DNA of 64,000 nt from CALMKX01 sp036274895 (GCA_036274895.1 DASUEU010000008.1:124001-188000); one strand, 5' to 3'; positions 52,177-63,422 are shown, counted from the first letter of the stretch. Notes: generated by a model not told the origin, from the letters alone. Translations and numbers: made by a program.

Positions 52177-53075
52177 CCTCGAACACCTCGTCCGCGGTGC
52201 CGCTCCGGCTCAGCTTGCCGGCTGGACGGTCGCTCCTGCTCGGCCACCGACCCCTGGTGATGGGCGTTCTCAACCTCACGCCCGACTCATTCAGCGACGG
52301 AGGGTTGTGGTGCGATCCCGAGCTGGCGGTAGCCCACGCCCTCCAGATGCTGGAGGAGGGGGCCGACCTCCTCGATCTCGGTGCCGAGTCGACTCGCCCG
52401 GGTGGCGGGGTTTACGGCGGTGGCGCCCGGGAGGTGCCCGCCGGCGAGGAGCTGGGCCGTCTGCTGCCGGTGCTCGAAGCGCTTCGTCGAGCCACTGACG
52501 CTCCCCTCTCCGTGGACACCCGGAAGGGGACGGTGGCTCGCGAGGCCCTCGCTGCCGGAGCCGATCTGATCAACGACATCACTGCCCTTTCGGACCCGGA
52601 GCTGGGCATCGCCGTGGCCAGGGCCGGCTGCCCGCTGGTCCTGATGCACAGTCGCGGTGACCTGGCGACGATGCAGAGCGAGATCCGTTTCGTCGACCTG
52701 CTGGGCGAGATCCGCTCCGAGCTGGCCGTGGCGATCGATCGCGCACTCGCCGCCGGCGTTGCGCGCGGTCAGTTGCTGGCCGACCCCGGGCTCGGGTTCG
52801 GCAAGACCTACGATCAGAACTGCCAGATCCTGGCTCGGCTCGGCGAACTCGCCAACCTCGGCCTGCCCTTGCTGGTCGGTGCCAGCCGCAAGAGCTTCCT
52901 GGGCCACCTCACCGGCGGGGCGCCGCCGCAGGATCGCCTCGAAGGTAGCCTCGCGGCGCTCGCCTGGGCCGCGCAGGGCGGCGCCGCGATCGTCCGGGTG
53001 CACGACGTCAGGGCCAGCGTCCGCTTCCTGGCCGTCTGGCAGGGCATCGGCCGCTTCGCCGGGGAGCCGTCATGA
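52173..53075 (+). CDS. folP: Dihydropteroate synthase
   Basis: A 300-residue TIM-barrel enzyme condensing p-aminobenzoate with the dihydropterin pyrophosphate in folate synthesis. The pterin-site motifs GVLNLTPDSFSDGG, DLGAESTRPGG, SVDTRKG and the later ADPGLGFGKTYDQN and GASRKSFLG are all present. GTG 52173 overlaps the ftsH stop by 4 bases, so an upstream TTG at 52146 inside ftsH is not needed. Ends in a 4-base overlap with cdaA. Confidence 0.94.
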
Positions 53076-53860
53076 AGCTCCAGCAGTTCGTCGAGCTGCT
53101 CTCCTGGCGCGATCTCGCCGACGTGCTCCTGGTCGCGGTGGTCATCTACTACTTCCTGAAGCTGATCCGCGGCACCCGTGCAGCCCAGAGCCTGGCGAGC
53201 ATCGCCGCGGTCGGTGCCCTCTACTACGTGGCTCGCTTCGCGCACCTGGCGGCGCTCCAGAACCTCCTCGGTAACCTGCTGATCTTCCTGCCCTTTGCCG
53301 TTATCGTCCTGTTCCAGCAGGAGATCCGCCGTGCCCTCGCGAGCTTCGGCCGGACCCCCTTTCTGGGCAGGACGATCGAGAGGCCGAGCGCCCTGGCTTT
53401 GAACGAGCTCCTGGTGGCCGTCGGCGCCCTGGCCGGACGGAAGATCGGCGCCCTGGTGGTGGTGGAACGGGCGGACAATCTCAAGACCTACGCCGAGAAC
53501 GGCATCGCCCTCGATGCCGAGCTTTCCTACGACCTGCTGCTCAACCTGTTCACCCCCGGCGCCCCCCTCCACGACGGCGCCGTGCTGATCCAGGGCAATC
53601 GGATCGCTTCGGCCGCCTGTTTCTTGCCGCTGACGGCGAACCCTGAGCTGTCCAAGGACTTTGGCACTCGCCATCGCGCCGCCCTCGGGATCAGCGAGGA
53701 GACCGACGCCGTGGCGATCGTGGTCTCCGAGGAGACCGGGGTGGTCTCGGTGGCCGTCGATGGCCAGCTGACCCGGGACCTCGACCCCAAGGAACTGCTC
53801 AACCTGCTGCACCGCCTGCTGGTGGCCGAGCCTTCCGCCAACGGGGGGCGAGAGCCGTGA
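53072..53860 (+). CDS. cdaA: Diadenylate cyclase (c-di-AMP synthase)
   Basis: A 262-residue membrane enzyme making c-di-AMP from two ATP. Three N-terminal transmembrane segments (residues 14-90) precede the DAC domain with DGA at 168-170 and the G-T-R-H-R motif at 198-202. It is translationally coupled to folP and to the YbbR-domain regulator gene by ATGA/GTGA overlaps, the usual cdaA-cdaR-glmM set that links c-di-AMP to cell-wall precursor supply. Confidence 0.95.
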   Translation: MKLQQFVELLSWRDLADVLLVAVVIYYFLKLIRGTRAAQSLASIAAVGALYYVARFAHLAALQNLLGNLLIFLPFAVIVLFQQEIRRALASFGRTPFLGRTIERPSALALNELLVAVGALAGRKIGALVVVERADNLKTYAENGIALDAELSYDLLLNLFTPGAPLHDGAVLIQGNRIASAACFLPLTANPELSKDFGTRHRAALGISEETDAVAIVVSEETGVVSVAVDGQLTRDLDPKELLNLLHRLLVAEPSANGGREP

Positions 53861-54528
53861 GAGAGCGCAACAGCGCCTGGCCCTATCGCATCCTCGCCGG
53901 GCTCATCGCGCTCGGGCTGTGGTGGACCAGCGCCGCCGAGAAGCGGGAGCCGCAAAGCGAGCGCTCCCTCGAGGCGAGCGTGACCTACAACCTGCCCCCG
54001 GGCCTGGTACCCCTGGAGCGAGTCGAGAAGGTGCGGGTGGTGGTGCGCGGCAGCAACCGCGAGATCCGCCGCCTGCGACCCTTCGACGTGGACGTGCAGG
54101 TCCCCGTGCTCCAGACGGCCACCGGCCGCGTGACGGTGAACCTCACCGAGGAAGACGTGGTGCTCCCCAGCGATGCTCTGACGGTGGTCGCCATCGACCC
54201 CAAGACCCTGACCCTCCAGCTCGACCGTGAGGTGGAGCGCACCCTGCCGGTGTTCGTCGAACTGGGCGGCGAGCCGGCCGCCGGCGCGATCGTCACTTCC
54301 TATCGCGCCGTGCCCTCGACGGCCCGCGTCGCCGGTCCTTCCACCGTGGTCCAGGCCCTACGCCGCCTGGTCACCGCCCGGGTCGACCTCGACGGCCACG
54401 CCTTCTCTTTCGAGAAGCAGGTGGCGGTGGTGTCGCCGGACCTGCTGGTGCGGGTGCTCGCTCCCGGTACGGTCACCGCCCAGGTCGAGATCTCCCAACC
54501 GGGCAGCCGTGAAGGGACCCAGCGATGA
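53857..54528 (+). CDS. YbbR-domain regulator of diadenylate cyclase (CdaR-like)
   Basis: A 223-residue bitopic protein: one N-terminal transmembrane helix (ILAGLIALGLWWTS) and two or three extracytoplasmic YbbR repeats (about 40-115 and 120-205). In other bacteria this CdaR partner modulates CdaA from outside the membrane. GTG start overlaps the cdaA stop; the stop overlaps the glmM start. Repeat number is judged by eye. Confidence 0.85.
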   Translation: MRERNSAWPYRILAGLIALGLWWTSAAEKREPQSERSLEASVTYNLPPGLVPLERVEKVRVVVRGSNREIRRLRPFDVDVQVPVLQTATGRVTVNLTEEDVVLPSDALTVVAIDPKTLTLQLDREVERTLPVFVELGGEPAAGAIVTSYRAVPSTARVAGPSTVVQALRRLVTARVDLDGHAFSFEKQVAVVSPDLLVRVLAPGTVTAQVEISQPGSREGTQR

Positions 54529-55868
54529 GCCGCCTGTTCGGCACCGACGGCATCCGGGCTCCGTTCGGCCAGGAGCCCCTCGATCGAGCGACGGTCGCCG
54601 CACTCGGCCGAGCCCTCGGAGAGGAGCTGTGCGAGCGTTCTTGCTCTCCCGTGGTGGTGCTCGCCGGCGACACCCGCAGCAGCACCCCGATCCTGGCCGC
54701 CTGGCTGGCCGAGGGCCTCTTCGAGCACGGTGTGGCCGTGCGCTTCGCCGGGGTCCTGCCCACGCCGGCCGTGGCGGCCCTGGTGCCCAGGCTGGGCGCG
54801 GCCTGTGGCATCGCCGTGTCCGCCAGCCACAACCTGCCGCCGGACAACGGCATCAAGCTGATCGACGCGGCGGGGTTCAAGTGGGCGCCCGAGCGTGAGG
54901 CAGCGCTCGAGAAGCGGCTGCTGGCCCTGCGGCGCCAGAGGCCGTCGCTGACCGGGGAGCCACCAGCCCTCACCATCGATCCGGACCTGGCCGAGCTCTA
55001 TCGCCGGCAGCTGCTGGGGCATTTTTCGGCCGATCAGCCTCTGAGCGGTCTTTCCATCGCCCTGGATGCGGCCCACGGCGCAGCCTCGGGCCTGGCCGCG
55101 GACCTGTTCTCCGCCCTCGGCGCCACGGTTCGGCTGCTGCACGCCGAGCCGGACGGCACCAACATCAACCTTCACTGCGGCTCCACCCATCCGGAGGCCC
55201 TGGCAGCCGTCGTCCGCGACGGCCACGACCTCGGCATCGCCTTCGACGGCGACGCCGACCGGGCCATCCTCGTGGACGAGCACGGCCAGGTGCGGGATGG
55301 CGACGCCATCCTCTACCTCTGGGCCACGGCTCTGCGCCGGGAGGGCAGCCTGTCGCCGCCGGCGATCGTCGCCACCACGATGAGCAATCTCGGCCTCGAG
55401 CGCGCCTTGGCCCGCGAGGGCATCGCCGTTGAGCGCTGCAACGTCGGTGACCGCGAGGTGGTGGCCCGCCTCCAGCAAGAGGGTCTGCTGCTGGGCGGCG
55501 AGCAGTCCGGCCACGTGGTCCATCTGGGCCTCGCCACCACCGGCGATGGCCTGCTGACCGGCCTCGCCATGGCCGTGCTCCGGGCTCGCGAAGGCCGCCC
55601 CCTCTCCGCTCTGCTCGAGGGCTTCCAGCGTTTCCCGCAGGTGCTCGAGAACGTCCGGGTGCGCCGCAAGCAGGACCTCACCACCTTGCCTCCCGTGGTC
55701 GCCGCGATGGACCGCGCCGAGCGGAGCCTCGGCCAGGAGGGGCGGCTGGTGGTGCGCTTTTCCGGTACCGAGCCGCTGGCGCGGGTGATGATCGAGGGCC
55801 CCGACGCCGGCGAGATCGCCGCCCTCGCCGCCGGCATCGTGACCGCCATCAAGGAGACTCTGGGATGA
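54525..55868 (+). CDS. glmM: Phosphoglucosamine mutase
   Basis: A 447-residue enzyme converting glucosamine-6-phosphate to glucosamine-1-phosphate for UDP-GlcNAc. The phosphoserine loop is VSASHN with Ser101, the metal loop is FDGDADR, the sugar loop GGEQSGHVV and the phosphate-binding RFSGTEPLARVMIEG. It is directly downstream of the CdaR-like gene, as in the canonical c-di-AMP locus, and overlaps pdxJ by 4 bases. Confidence 0.96.
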   Translation: MSRLFGTDGIRAPFGQEPLDRATVAALGRALGEELCERSCSPVVVLAGDTRSSTPILAAWLAEGLFEHGVAVRFAGVLPTPAVAALVPRLGAACGIAVSASHNLPPDNGIKLIDAAGFKWAPEREAALEKRLLALRRQRPSLTGEPPALTIDPDLAELYRRQLLGHFSADQPLSGLSIALDAAHGAASGLAADLFSALGATVRLLHAEPDGTNINLHCGSTHPEALAAVVRDGHDLGIAFDGDADRAILVDEHGQVRDGDAILYLWATALRREGSLSPPAIVATTMSNLGLERALAREGIAVERCNVGDREVVARLQQEGLLLGGEQSGHVVHLGLATTGDGLLTGLAMAVLRAREGRPLSALLEGFQRFPQVLENVRVRRKQDLTTLPPVVAAMDRAERSLGQEGRLVVRFSGTEPLARVMIEGPDAGEIAALAAGIVTAIKETLG

Positions 55869-56599
55869 ACCGTCCCGTTCGGCTACAGGTCAACGTCGAC
55901 CACGTCGCCACCCTACGCCAGGCCCGTCGTTCCCCCTACCCCGACCCCATCGAGCTGGCCACCCTGGCCCTCGAGGCCGGGGCGAGCGGCATCACCGTCC
56001 ACCTCCGCGGCGACCGTCGCCACATCCAGGACGAGGACGTGCGCCGGCTACGCCACGAGCTCGACACCCATCTCAACCTCGAGATGGCCGCCACCGAGGA
56101 GATGGTCACCTTCGCCCTCGCGGTCGGGCCCGACCAGGTCTCCCTGGTGCCGGAGCGGCCCGAGGAGATCACCACCGAAGGGGGCCTCGACCTGGTCCAG
56201 CGCGAGGCCGAGATCGTGGCGACCGCCCACCGGCTCGCAGATGCCGGCATCGAGGTCTCCCTCTTCCTCGATCCAGACTCGCGGCAGATCGCCCGGCTGG
56301 AGGCCTTCAAGAAGACCCTCCACGGCCTCGAGATCAACACCGATGCCTACACCCGGGCTGCCGGAGTCGAGCGCGAAGAGGAGCTCGAGAAGATCCGCAC
56401 CGCCGCCGGCCTGGGCGCCGCGCTCGGCTACGAGGTCTACGCCGGCCACGGCCTGACGGCGGCCAACGTCGGTCCGATCGCCGCCGTGCCGGAGATCGTC
56501 GAGCTCAACATCGGCCACTGGCTGGTCTGCCGGGCCGTGGCCGTGGGCATGAGCCGCGCCGTGCAGGAGATGCTCGCGGCGATGCGCGGTCCGGTCTAG
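55865..56599 (+). CDS. pdxJ: Pyridoxine 5'-phosphate synthase
   Basis: A 244-residue TIM-barrel enzyme that closes the pyridoxine ring from deoxyxylulose-5-phosphate and 3-amino-2-oxopropyl phosphate in the DXP-dependent B6 route. Motifs: NVDHVATLRQARRSPYPDP at the start, GITVHLRGDRRHIQDEDV, VSLVPERPEEITTEGG and AGHGLTAANVGPIAAVPEI. Full length. It is last in the plus-strand operon and converges on a small minus-strand gene 8 bases away; no terminator hairpin is obvious. Confidence 0.95.
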   Translation: MNRPVRLQVNVDHVATLRQARRSPYPDPIELATLALEAGASGITVHLRGDRRHIQDEDVRRLRHELDTHLNLEMAATEEMVTFALAVGPDQVSLVPERPEEITTEGGLDLVQREAEIVATAHRLADAGIEVSLFLDPDSRQIARLEAFKKTLHGLEINTDAYTRAAGVEREEELEKIRTAAGLGAALGYEVYAGHGLTAANVGPIAAVPEIVELNIGHWLVCRAVAVGMSRAVQEMLAAMRGPV

Positions 56600-56607
56600 C
56601 CCGCCGC

Positions 56608-56823
56608 TCAGCGCTCGATCTCGCGCTCGAGGCCGGAGATGATCTCCGGCTCCTGGGAGATGATCACCGTCCCCTGGATCGGGAAGTAGGTGCGGTGGAG
56701 GCGCTCCCCGAAGCGGAAGTTCACCTCGTAGAAGCCGCTCGGGTTGATGCGCACGAGCACGCCGCGGCTGCCTTTGACGCCCAGTTGCTCGTTGTGGATC
56801 AGAATCTCTGCTGGCAGCTCCAT
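56608..56823 (-). CDS. Small conserved-looking protein, unknown
   Basis: A 71-residue protein, mostly short beta-strands: EILIHNEQLGVKGSRGVLVR, then GFYEVNFRFGERLHRTYFPI and an acidic C-terminus. It resembles small single-domain beta proteins, but no family is named. ATG 56823 has GGGGGAGGAG upstream and is preferred over an in-frame start at 56850. It lies 23 bases after the NtrC-type gene on the same strand, so it is probably co-transcribed. Confidence 0.55.
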   Translation of the reverse strand: MELPAEILIHNEQLGVKGSRGVLVRINPSGFYEVNFRFGERLHRTYFPIQGTVIISQEPEIISGLEREIER

Positions 56824-56846
56824 GTCGCTCCTCCCCCGACGGGTGG

Positions 56847-58289
<1,443 letters not shown>

Positions 58290-58351
58290 AGATCCGCCAT
58301 TTTGGCACACAACTCCAGGGAGATCGATCGGGTTCAGGGGACTGCCGGCGC

Positions 58352-58927
58352 TCAGGCAGGCTCCGGGTCGGCACGGCGGTAGATTAGCCACAGATTGCGC
58401 AGGTAGACCACCCAACCGACCCCCTGGCCGAGGACCCCCACGAGGTCCCTGCGCCAGATGAAGTAGAGGACGAGGAGAGTGGCTCCCGACAGGCTCAGCC
58501 ACCAGAAGGACGACGGCACGACCGAGCGGCGGAGGCGTTCGCTGGTCAGCCACTGCACCAGCATTCGGCCGGTGAAGAGCAGCTGGCCGGCGAGACCCAG
58601 GGCCACCCACAGCATGCCCGCCGGTGAAGTGATGTTGAGCAGGTTGAGCCACCACGAGCGTCCGCTCTGCTCCTCGACCACCCGAGCCGCCAGCTGGTCG
58701 GGAGTGAGGCGTTCGATCCGGCCGTCGTCGCGGACGATCACGAACCAGTAGGATCCGGCGGGATCTCGCTCGACCTTCACTCTCTCCTCGGCCGCCGAGA
58801 GCCGGACTTTGATCGAGGCCGTAGCGCCGGCTTCGGGCTCGCCCGACAGGGTCGGCCAGGCGAGCAACAGAGGCACCGCCAGGGTCAAGCCCAGCCAGCC
58901 AAAGAACGAGGAACGGCTCCCTCTCAA
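58352..58927 (-). CDS. Membrane protein with LABN (lipid-A-disaccharide synthase N-terminal) domain
   Basis: A 191-residue protein: signal anchor (WLGLTLAVPLLLAWPT), a periplasmic stretch of about 75 residues, and a C-terminal LABN domain with three helices containing FTGRMLVQWLTSERLRRSVV and SFWWLSLSGATLLVLYFIW. The LABN unit occurs at the N-terminus of some LpxB proteins and alone in small membrane proteins; function unknown, no glycosyltransferase is fused. TTG 58927 is favoured over TTG 58993 because GGAGGGAG lies just upstream. Confidence 0.78.
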   Translation of the reverse strand: MRGSRSSFFGWLGLTLAVPLLLAWPTLSGEPEAGATASIKVRLSAAEERVKVERDPAGSYWFVIVRDDGRIERLTPDQLAARVVEEQSGRSWWLNLLNITSPAGMLWVALGLAGQLLFTGRMLVQWLTSERLRRSVVPSSFWWLSLSGATLLVLYFIWRRDLVGVLGQGVGWVVYLRNLWLIYRRADPEPA

Positions 58928-59006
58928 GCACTCCCTCCAGAAAAGTCGCCCCGCAGAGGGGCATTGACGAACGAACCCGCCTTTCTTAGGCAATCTCCGC
59001 GCCAGC

Positions 59007-59012
59007 TAAGAT
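59007..59012 (+). promoter_or_regulatory. Candidate -10 hexamer of a leaderless promoter
   Basis: TAAGAT ends 8 bases before ATG 59021; CGGGGCTC lies between, with no standard ribosome-binding site. Confidence 0.38.
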
Positions 59013-59020
59013 CGGGGCTC

Positions 59021-61192
59021 ATGGACAGCGCCGCTCCCAGCTCTTTGACCGGCTCCGTCGAGCGCCTGGTCTACGTCGACGAGGAGACCGGCTGGAGCGT
59101 GGTGCGCCTTCTGGTCGAAGGCCGGCCGGAGCCGGTCACCGCCGTGGGCCACCTGGTGGAGGTGCAAGCCGGGGAGAGCCTGGAGCTGACCGGCAGCTGG
59201 GAGGAGGACAAGCGCTTCGGCCGCCGCTTCAAGGTCGCCACCTTCCGCGCCGTGGTCCCCACCAGCCTCGCGGCGATCGAGCGCTACCTGGGCTCGGGCC
59301 TGATCCGCGGCATCGGCAAGACCATGGCCCGGCGCCTCGTGCAGCACTTCGGGGCCGGCACCCTGGAGGTCATCGACCGCACCTCCGCCCGCCTGACCGA
59401 GGTCCCCGGCATCGGCGAGAAGCGCAGCGCCCAGATCCGCCAGGCCTGGGTCGAGCAGAAGGAGATCCGGGAGGTGATGCTCTTCCTCCAGGAGCGCGGG
59501 GTCGGCACCGGGCTCTCCGTGCGCATCTGGAAGGCCTACGGCAACCAGGCGGTGGCCGTGCTCAAGAGCGACCCCTATCGGCTGGCCGCCGAGGTCCACG
59601 GCATCGGCTTCAAGACCGCCGACCAGCTGGCGGCCCGCCTGGGGCTCGCGCCGGAAGCCCCCTCCCGCGCCGCCGCCGCGCTCGGCTACCTGCTCACCGA
59701 GGCGGCCGATCAGGGTCACCTCTTCCTGCCCTGGACGGTCCTGCGCGAGCGAGCCCTGGACCTGCTGGCGGCTCCCGGCGCGCCGGTCGAGGCCGAGCTG
59801 CGGCGGCTTTGCGTGGAGGGCAAGCTCTTCGCCCAGGGTGAGGTCGGCGACGAGGAGACCGCGGTCTACCTACCCGCCCTGTTCCGCGCCGAGGTCGGTC
59901 TCGCGGTGGGCATCGCCCGGCTGCGCCACGCCCCCGGGGCGCTCCTGGAGCTCGATCTCGAGCGTGCCCTCGCCTGGTTCGAGGCCCGCGAGGGGCTGTC
60001 CCTGGCCACGGCCCAGCGCGCGGCCATCGGTCGCGCCGTGACCAGCCGAGTGCTGGTCATCACCGGCGGTCCCGGCACGGGCAAGACCACCCTGGTGCGG
60101 GGCATCGTGGCGATCCTCGGTCGCAAGGGCCGCCGCATCCTGCTCGCCGCGCCCACCGGCCGCGCCGCCAAGCGCCTGAGCGAGGCGACCGGAGCCGAGG
60201 CCCGGACCGTGCACCGGCTGCTCGAATGGACACCTCGGAGCCAGGGCTTCCAGCGCGACCGAGAGCACCCCCTGGACGCCGACCTGGTGCTCGTCGACGA
60301 GGCCTCGATGCTCGACGCCCCGCTGGCCCACGCCATCGTCGAGGCCCTGGCCGACGGCACCCAGCTGATCCTGGTGGGCGACGTCGACCAGCTGCCGGCA
60401 GTCGGTCCCGGCAACGTGCTGGCCGACTTGATCGCGAGCGGGGTCGTCGAGGTGGTGCGCCTGACCGAAATCTTCCGCCAGGCCCAGCAGAGCCGCATCG
60501 TGGTCAACGCCCACCGCGTTCGCGACGGGGTGATGCCGGAGCTCGAGGCTCCCGAGGGCTCCGACTTCTTCTTCATCGAGAGGGCCGAGCCCGAGGCCCT
60601 GCTCGCCACCTTGGGCGAGCTGATCACCCGCCGGATCCCCACCCGCTTCGGCCTCGATCCCCTGCGCGACGTCCAGGTGCTCACGCCGATGAACCGCGGT
60701 CCCCTGGGAGTGGCGCGGATCAACCAGCTGCTGCGTGAGCTGCTCAACCCCAAGGGCAAGGAGCTGGTACGCGGTGGGCGGATCCTGCGGGTGGGCGACA
60801 AGGTGATGCAGATCCGCAACAACTACGACCTCGAGGTGTGGAACGGCGACCTCGGGCGGCTGCTCGCCATCGACGACGAAGAGCAGACGGTGGCGGTGGA
60901 CTTCGAGGGCAGACGGGTCGAGATCCCCTGGGCGGACCTCGACGAGCTGACCGCCGCCTACGCATGCTCGATCCACAAGAGCCAGGGCAGCGAGTACCCC
61001 TGCGTGGTCTTGCCCCTGCACACGCAGCACTACGTGATGCTGGAGCGCAACCTGCTCTACACCGCCCTGACCCGGGCACGCCGGCTGGCGGTGGTGATCG
61101 GAGAGAAGAGGGCGCTCGCCCTGGCGGTGCGCAACGTGCGCAATCGCCGGCGCTTCTCCCGCCTCGAAGAGCGGCTGAGAAGCGCCGGCTGA
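59021..61192 (+). CDS. recD2: RecD2-type ATP-dependent DNA helicase
   Basis: A 723-residue superfamily 1B 5'-3' helicase of the RecD2 group, which works without RecBC. An N-terminal OB-like and helix-hairpin-helix region (about 1-190; GSGLIRGIGKTMARRL and VPGIGEKRSAQI) precedes the motor with Walker A GGPGTGKTTLV, Walker B VLVDEASML, DVDQLPAVGPGN, and motifs V/VI ending SIHKSQGSEYP and LLYTALTRARR. ATG 59021 gives the usual length; an earlier ATG overlaps the divergent gene. Likely roles are DNA repair or replication restart. Confidence 0.93.
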   Translation: MDSAAPSSLTGSVERLVYVDEETGWSVVRLLVEGRPEPVTAVGHLVEVQAGESLELTGSWEEDKRFGRRFKVATFRAVVPTSLAAIERYLGSGLIRGIGKTMARRLVQHFGAGTLEVIDRTSARLTEVPGIGEKRSAQIRQAWVEQKEIREVMLFLQERGVGTGLSVRIWKAYGNQAVAVLKSDPYRLAAEVHGIGFKTADQLAARLGLAPEAPSRAAAALGYLLTEAADQGHLFLPWTVLRERALDLLAAPGAPVEAELRRLCVEGKLFAQGEVGDEETAVYLPALFRAEVGLAVGIARLRHAPGALLELDLERALAWFEAREGLSLATAQRAAIGRAVTSRVLVITGGPGTGKTTLVRGIVAILGRKGRRILLAAPTGRAAKRLSEATGAEARTVHRLLEWTPRSQGFQRDREHPLDADLVLVDEASMLDAPLAHAIVEALADGTQLILVGDVDQLPAVGPGNVLADLIASGVVEVVRLTEIFRQAQQSRIVVNAHRVRDGVMPELEAPEGSDFFFIERAEPEALLATLGELITRRIPTRFGLDPLRDVQVLTPMNRGPLGVARINQLLRELLNPKGKELVRGGRILRVGDKVMQIRNNYDLEVWNGDLGRLLAIDDEEQTVAVDFEGRRVEIPWADLDELTAAYACSIHKSQGSEYPCVVLPLHTQHYVMLERNLLYTALTRARRLAVVIGEKRALALAVRNVRNRRRFSRLEERLRSAG

Positions 61193-61210
61193 GAACGGCC
61201 CGGGCTCAAC

Positions 61211-62812
61211 TCACGTCTTGCCGTCGGTCCCTGGCCGGGTGTCCTCGCTGGGAGGAGCCGGCTCGATGGGCGGCAGGTCGATCGGCGGCAGGGCGTAGGT
61301 CGGCTCCTCTTCCGCCGGCGGCTCCTCCCAGGGCGGCTCCTGTGGGGGCGGCTCCTGCGGAGAGGGCTCCTGGACCACCGGAGCACCACCCTCGGGGCCC
61401 CGGGTGCCGAAGCGGGTCAGCACCACCGCACCGACGCCGAAGATCACGGCGACGAAGTTGAGGAGCTTGCCGATCGCCACCAGCAGCCAGCCCGGCAGGG
61501 CCAGCAGGCCGCCGATCGAGACCAGCAGGGAGCCCGCCAGATGGGGTAGTGCGAGCACCGTGAGCCCGACCAGGATCAGGCCGAAGTCACTCTCAATCGA
61601 GAACCGGAAGCGGCCGCGTAGCCCCTCTCCCACTTGCTTGGCGACCGCCGTGTAACCGAGGAGCATGGCCGCCAGCAGCAAGATCGGCGCGGCGATCACC
61701 AGGGGGACCACCAGCAGGCAGCCGACGATGGTCAGGACCAGGCCCAGGATCAGCACCACCAGAACCGGTACGAAGAGGACGAAGGCCAGCAGGCCGAAGA
61801 GCCCTGCCTTGGCCCACTCGCGGGTGAGGGTGGTCTGCACCCGCCGGACCGGCCGCGGTGTGACCAGGAAGAGGGCGCAGGCCAGCAGCGCCAGGATGCC
61901 GAACTCCACCAGCTCCCAGAAGAAGCCCCAGAAGAAGGAGTCGTCGTCGCGCCAGCCGCCGAAGCCCGGACCCGGCCTCCAGCCCATGAACCAGCCCGGG
62001 CTGTGGCCGTCCCGCCGCCCACGGAAGCCCATGAAGGGCACTTCCGTGATCCCGCCCCGGACCTCGGCCCCCTCCTCCCGGTCGACGCGGCCGTTGACCG
62101 ACACGACGCCGCGCAGCACCTGCGACTTCGGACCCAGGTACACCGAGCCGTTGACCGCCGTCACCTCGCCTTCGACCCGACCCTCGACCCTGACGTTGCC
62201 GTTGATCGCCGCCACGTCGCCCCGGACCTCGCCGAGCACGGTCACCGAGCCCATCACGGCAGTGGCCTCGCGAGCCGTCTCGGAGCGCTCGATCACCAGG
62301 TCGTCGAAGATCGTGAACTGCTCGCCGGTGCGGTGGAGGTCCCCTCGATCGATCTCGGGCGGCTCTGGAGGTGCCGGCGGCGCGGGCGCCTCGGCCTCGG
62401 GGATCTCGGGCCGTTCCGCCGGTCTCGGAGCCGGGAGCTCGGGAGGGGTGGGACGCGAAACCTCGAGATCCTCCACGCCGAACCCGAAGAGCCGGCGCTG
62501 CTCCGCCGGGGACAGCCGGGACAGGGCGATGACCCGCCCGGCCCGCTCGCGGAGCCACTCCCGCAGCGCCGGCTCGGGAACCTTGGCGCCGTTGACTCGC
62601 ACCTCGCTGCCGGCGACGGCGATGTGCTCGATGCCGAGCTGCGCTTCACGGGGGCGCAGGGTGACGCCTCCCGGCGAGATCTCGACGCGGTAGTCGCGCT
62701 CGATCTCTGCCTCGAGCTCGGAGCCCTGCTGCGCCTCGAGAGCGGGAACGGCCAGAACCAGCAACAGCAGGCCCCAGGAAAGGGCCCACCGACGACGATT
62801 AGGACTGTGCAT
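61211..62812 (-). CDS. Envelope protein with bactofilin-like repeats and C-terminal membrane domain
   Basis: A 533-residue protein: signal peptide (LLLLVLAVPALEA), an extracytoplasmic domain, a Pro/Glu-rich linker (140-175), short 'polymer-forming' beta-helical repeats (VMGSVTVLGEVRGDVAAING, VRVEGRVEGEVTAVNGSVYL), then four to six transmembrane segments in the C-terminal half and a Pro/Glu tail. Similar proteins follow ECF sigma/anti-sigma pairs and may be envelope-stress targets. Its start overlaps the putative anti-sigma stop by 14 bases. Function unknown. Confidence 0.7.
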   Translation of the reverse strand: MHSPNRRRWALSWGLLLLVLAVPALEAQQGSELEAEIERDYRVEISPGGVTLRPREAQLGIEHIAVAGSEVRVNGAKVPEPALREWLRERAGRVIALSRLSPAEQRRLFGFGVEDLEVSRPTPPELPAPRPAERPEIPEAEAPAPPAPPEPPEIDRGDLHRTGEQFTIFDDLVIERSETAREATAVMGSVTVLGEVRGDVAAINGNVRVEGRVEGEVTAVNGSVYLGPKSQVLRGVVSVNGRVDREEGAEVRGGITEVPFMGFRGRRDGHSPGWFMGWRPGPGFGGWRDDDSFFWGFFWELVEFGILALLACALFLVTPRPVRRVQTTLTREWAKAGLFGLLAFVLFVPVLVVLILGLVLTIVGCLLVVPLVIAAPILLLAAMLLGYTAVAKQVGEGLRGRFRFSIESDFGLILVGLTVLALPHLAGSLLVSIGGLLALPGWLLVAIGKLLNFVAVIFGVGAVVLTRFGTRGPEGGAPVVQEPSPQEPPPQEPPWEEPPAEEEPTYALPPIDLPPIEPAPPSEDTRPGTDGKT

Positions 62813-63416
62813 GGGAACGCCTCCTCCCCCCCACCAACGTATGAGCCATCTTGAGCGCGAACGCACCGCAAGCGAGCAGGACGAGGGCGGCCGCCGCCGC
62901 ACCGGGGGTCTGGGTCGTGGCGAAGATGTAGGAAGAGAACCGATCGAGCCGCTCGGTGAGCAGGGCCAGCTCGGTGGTGAAGCGTCCGAGCCCCTGGACT
63001 CCGTCGGCCAGCACCGCCATCAAGCCCGTCAGGCCCAGCTCGCTCCAGCCCAGCCGCTCGAACAGCGGGGGCAAAAGCCAGGGGCCGAGCACCAGGCTCA
63101 AGCCGGCCGCCAGGACCAGCGACACGGACAGGCCCTGGAACCAGCGGGAGCGCCACCAGGCACGGCGCTGCGCTGCGGTCTCCCGAGCCAGCCCGGCGAG
63201 GACCCGATCGGCGAAGCCCGGCGCGGGGCTCTCCCGCGGTACCTCGGCGAACAGCGCCGCCAGCTTCGCCTCGGCGAGGGAGTCGTCCTCCGCCGCCTCG
63301 GCGAGCAGCCAACGCTCGATCTCTTCGGGGTTCCAGGGCTGGTCTTTCACGGTTTCCGTCCGACTCTCGATCGGTTTTCGCTCTCTCGGGCTCCCCGGTA
63401 CGGCCGGGGCACCCAT
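62799..63416 (-). CDS. Putative anti-sigma factor (membrane protein)
   Basis: A 205-residue protein with a cytoplasmic N-terminal helical segment (PEEIERWLLAEAAEDD), one main transmembrane helix (about 95-118), an extracytoplasmic region and a last hydrophobic helix near residue 180. It lies 6 bases after an ECF sigma gene, the usual place for an anti-sigma factor, but has no recognisable zinc-finger (HxxxCxxC) motif. Assignment rests on position. ATG 63416 follows AGGGGC. Confidence 0.6.
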   Translation of the reverse strand: MGAPAVPGSPRERKPIESRTETVKDQPWNPEEIERWLLAEAAEDDSLAEAKLAALFAEVPRESPAPGFADRVLAGLARETAAQRRAWWRSRWFQGLSVSLVLAAGLSLVLGPWLLPPLFERLGWSELGLTGLMAVLADGVQGLGRFTTELALLTERLDRFSSYIFATTQTPGAAAAALVLLACGAFALKMAHTLVGGRRRSHAQS

Positions 63417-63422
63417 CTGCCC